A stretch of 29,178 nt of DNA from Betaproteobacteria bacterium RIFCSPLOWO2_02_FULL_68_150 (GTDB lineage Bacteria; Pseudomonadota; Gammaproteobacteria; Burkholderiales; SG8-39): NCBI GenBank assembly GCA_001771975.1, contig MERE01000158.1, positions 1 to 29,178 on the forward strand. Direction: 5' to 3'. This document shows positions 27,942-29,178 of this stretch, piece after piece (the first letter of the stretch is position 1; each line of letters starts with the position of its first letter). A program made the translations under genes and the position numbers. Under the pieces are notes generated by a model that was given only the letters and a program-made list of their open reading frames with translations, was not told the DNA's origin and did no database searches.

Positions 27942-29178
27942 TCAGGTGGCGCCAGCGCCGCGGGCGCGCAGCGCCTGCTCCAGCTTGCGGTCGTAGCCAT
28001 AGACGTCGGGCAGAAATGACGCGCGCCCCTGGGCGTCCACGACCACCGTGGTGTAGAAAATGATCACCGGGATGTCGCGCGCCAGGCGCACCGTGCGGGT
28101 GATACCGGAACTCATGGCCTCTTCGATGCGCGGCTCGGTCCACTGCGGCTGATCGCGCAGCACGAAGCGCGCCAGTCCGGGGGCGTCATCGACGCGAATG
28201 CAGCCGTGGCTGAAATCGCGCCGCGCCCGCTCGAACAATTGCCGTGATGGCGTGCTGTGCAGGTAGATATTCATGGTGTTGGGCAGCACGAACTTGACTC
28301 CGCCCAGCGCGTTGCGCGTCCCCGGCCGCTGGCGCACGCGGAACGTCCCGGCGCGCAGCGCAGCCAGCGTCTGCGCGCTGACCGCCGTCGTCACGCTGGC
28401 GTCGCGCTTGGACACCAGTTCCATGTCTTCGCGCGCGAGATAGCCGGGGTCGCGCATCAGCCTGGGCAGGATCTCGTTGTTCTGGATGCTCGGCGGCACA
28501 TTCCAGTACGGGCTGAATTCGACCAGACGCATCGCGCCCACGAATACGGGCGTCGGCGTGCGCACGGCGCGCCCGACGATGACGCGGGTGCGAAGCGCTG
28601 CGCGATCCGACGCGGGCAGGTCGGTGAAGGCCAATAACCGGTAAGAGGGGATGTTGACGACCAGCGCGGGCCCCGGCGGCAAGTGCGGGACCCAGCGCAG
28701 GCGCTCGAGGGCGAGCTCGATCTGGCGGACGCGCGCGGCGAGCGGCACATCGAGCTGCGCCAGGGTCTGCCGCCCGAGCACGCCGTCCGGGCTCAGGCCG
28801 TGGCGTTCCTGAAAACGCCTGACGGCGCCGACCACGGCGTCCGAGAAAAGCGACCTATCGCCATCGTCGGAATCGGCGGACAGGTCGCCGAGCAGGCGCA
28901 GGCGCTGGCGCAGCTGCGGCGTGCCGAGGTAGTGCTCGCCCGCCCTGATCCGCTTGACTCGCTGCGGCAGCGGCGGCAGCTCTGCGATCGGCTGCGCGGC
29001 AAGCTGGCGATAATGGGCGAGCAGCGCTTTCAGGCGCGCGTACATGGGTAAGGTGGGCTCGGCGGCCGCGATCACCGGCGCGAGTTGTTCATGCAGCAGC
29101 GCGCGGCCCAACAGCACGTCCAATGCAGGTTCGCGTTGCGCGACCGCGTAGCGGAACTCGGCGTCGGTAGGGCGTACG
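27942..29178 (-). CDS. L,D-transpeptidase, YcbB-like (5' end outside the window)
   Basis: Partial: the frame is open to the window edge (412 residues visible), so the N-terminus, including any signal peptide, is missing. The order of domains is that of YcbB/LdtD: an N-terminal scaffold, a peptidoglycan-binding domain (LFSDAVVGAVRRFQERHGLSPDGVLG), then the YkuD catalytic domain. In the latter are VEFSPYWNVPPSI, VKFVLPNTMNIYLHSTPSRQ and the nucleophile motif FSHGCIRVDD with the catalytic cysteine. The enzyme forms 3-3 cross-links in the periplasm. TTG at 29123 is an internal codon, not the start. Opposite strand and convergent to the DUF882 gene, its expected functional partner. Confidence 0.93.
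   Translation of the reverse strand, partial: VRPTDAEFRYAVAQREPALDVLLGRALLHEQLAPVIAAAEPTLPMYARLKALLAHYRQLAAQPIAELPPLPQRVKRIRAGEHYLGTPQLRQRLRLLGDLSADSDDGDRSLFSDAVVGAVRRFQERHGLSPDGVLGRQTLAQLDVPLAARVRQIELALERLRWVPHLPPGPALVVNIPSYRLLAFTDLPASDRAALRTRVIVGRAVRTPTPVFVGAMRLVEFSPYWNVPPSIQNNEILPRLMRDPGYLAREDMELVSKRDASVTTAVSAQTLAALRAGTFRVRQRPGTRNALGGVKFVLPNTMNIYLHSTPSRQLFERARRDFSHGCIRVDDAPGLARFVLRDQPQWTEPRIEEAMSSGITRTVRLARDIPVIIFYTTVVVDAQGRASFLPDVYGYDRKLEQALRARGAGAT

Overview
The window is about 29 kb of very GC-rich DNA with tightly packed genes, ATGA/GTGA/TTGA stop-start overlaps and bacterial-type promoters. Gene content (DksA-family protein, HPF-type ribosome hibernation protein, YcbK/YcbB-like cell-wall pair, Tat signal, GlgC/GlgA/GlgB, Anr/Fnr-type operator boxes) points to a Gram-negative proteobacterium, most likely a facultatively anaerobic betaproteobacterium. 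The lineage is inference; there is no rRNA or other taxonomic marker here.

Layout. (1) 36-2135: a small FNR-box-linked hypothetical gene and an AMP-forming acyl-CoA ligase. The ligase is the last gene of a minus-strand operon that also holds a 2-oxoacid:ferredoxin oxidoreductase (beta, alpha, fused gamma-delta; 2132-5219). (2) 5263-7735: APS-kinase-like protein, APH-fold kinase and a tandem universal stress protein, in one minus-strand unit. (3) 7838-12201 (plus): archaeal-type S-adenosylmethionine synthetase, a P-type ATPase closely resembling the Na+/K+-ATPase alpha subunit, and a DksA/TraR zinc-finger protein. (4) 12289-24076: a glycogen/alpha-glucan island with a GH57 4-alpha-glucanotransferase, a second GH57 enzyme, glgC, glgB, a DUF2934 protein, glgA and an alpha-glucan phosphorylase. 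(5) 24217-26870: HPF-cold-shock fusion, a small charged protein, a cyclic-2,3-diphosphoglycerate-synthetase-like GTPase and a twin-CBS protein. (6) 26956-29178: a small four-cysteine protein, a Tat-exported DUF882/M15-type peptidase, and an L,D-transpeptidase cut by the window end.

The unifying signal is regulatory. Nine FNR/ANR-type palindromes (TTGAY-N4-RTCAA or close variants) are spread over the window, eight of them between or at the edges of genes. Three are the same 16-mer. In at least five, the box centre lies exactly 28.5 bp from the first base of a plausible -10 hexamer, the geometry of class II FNR activation. The likely targets are a USP, twin-CBS protein, HPF, P-type ATPase/MAT unit, DksA-like protein, oxidoreductase operon and several small proteins. 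Together they look like an oxygen-limitation survival programme, with glycogen as the carbon store. The gene classes resemble those of the mycobacterial DosR dormancy regulon, but under an FNR-type switch. Several of these promoters would place the transcript start at or within a few bases of the ATG, without a Shine-Dalgarno sequence, so leaderless mRNAs are suspected.

No rRNA, tRNA, insertion sequence, phage gene or CRISPR array was seen. No stretch longer than 300 bases lacks a gene; the longest gap (19781-20011) holds an FNR box and the glgA promoter.
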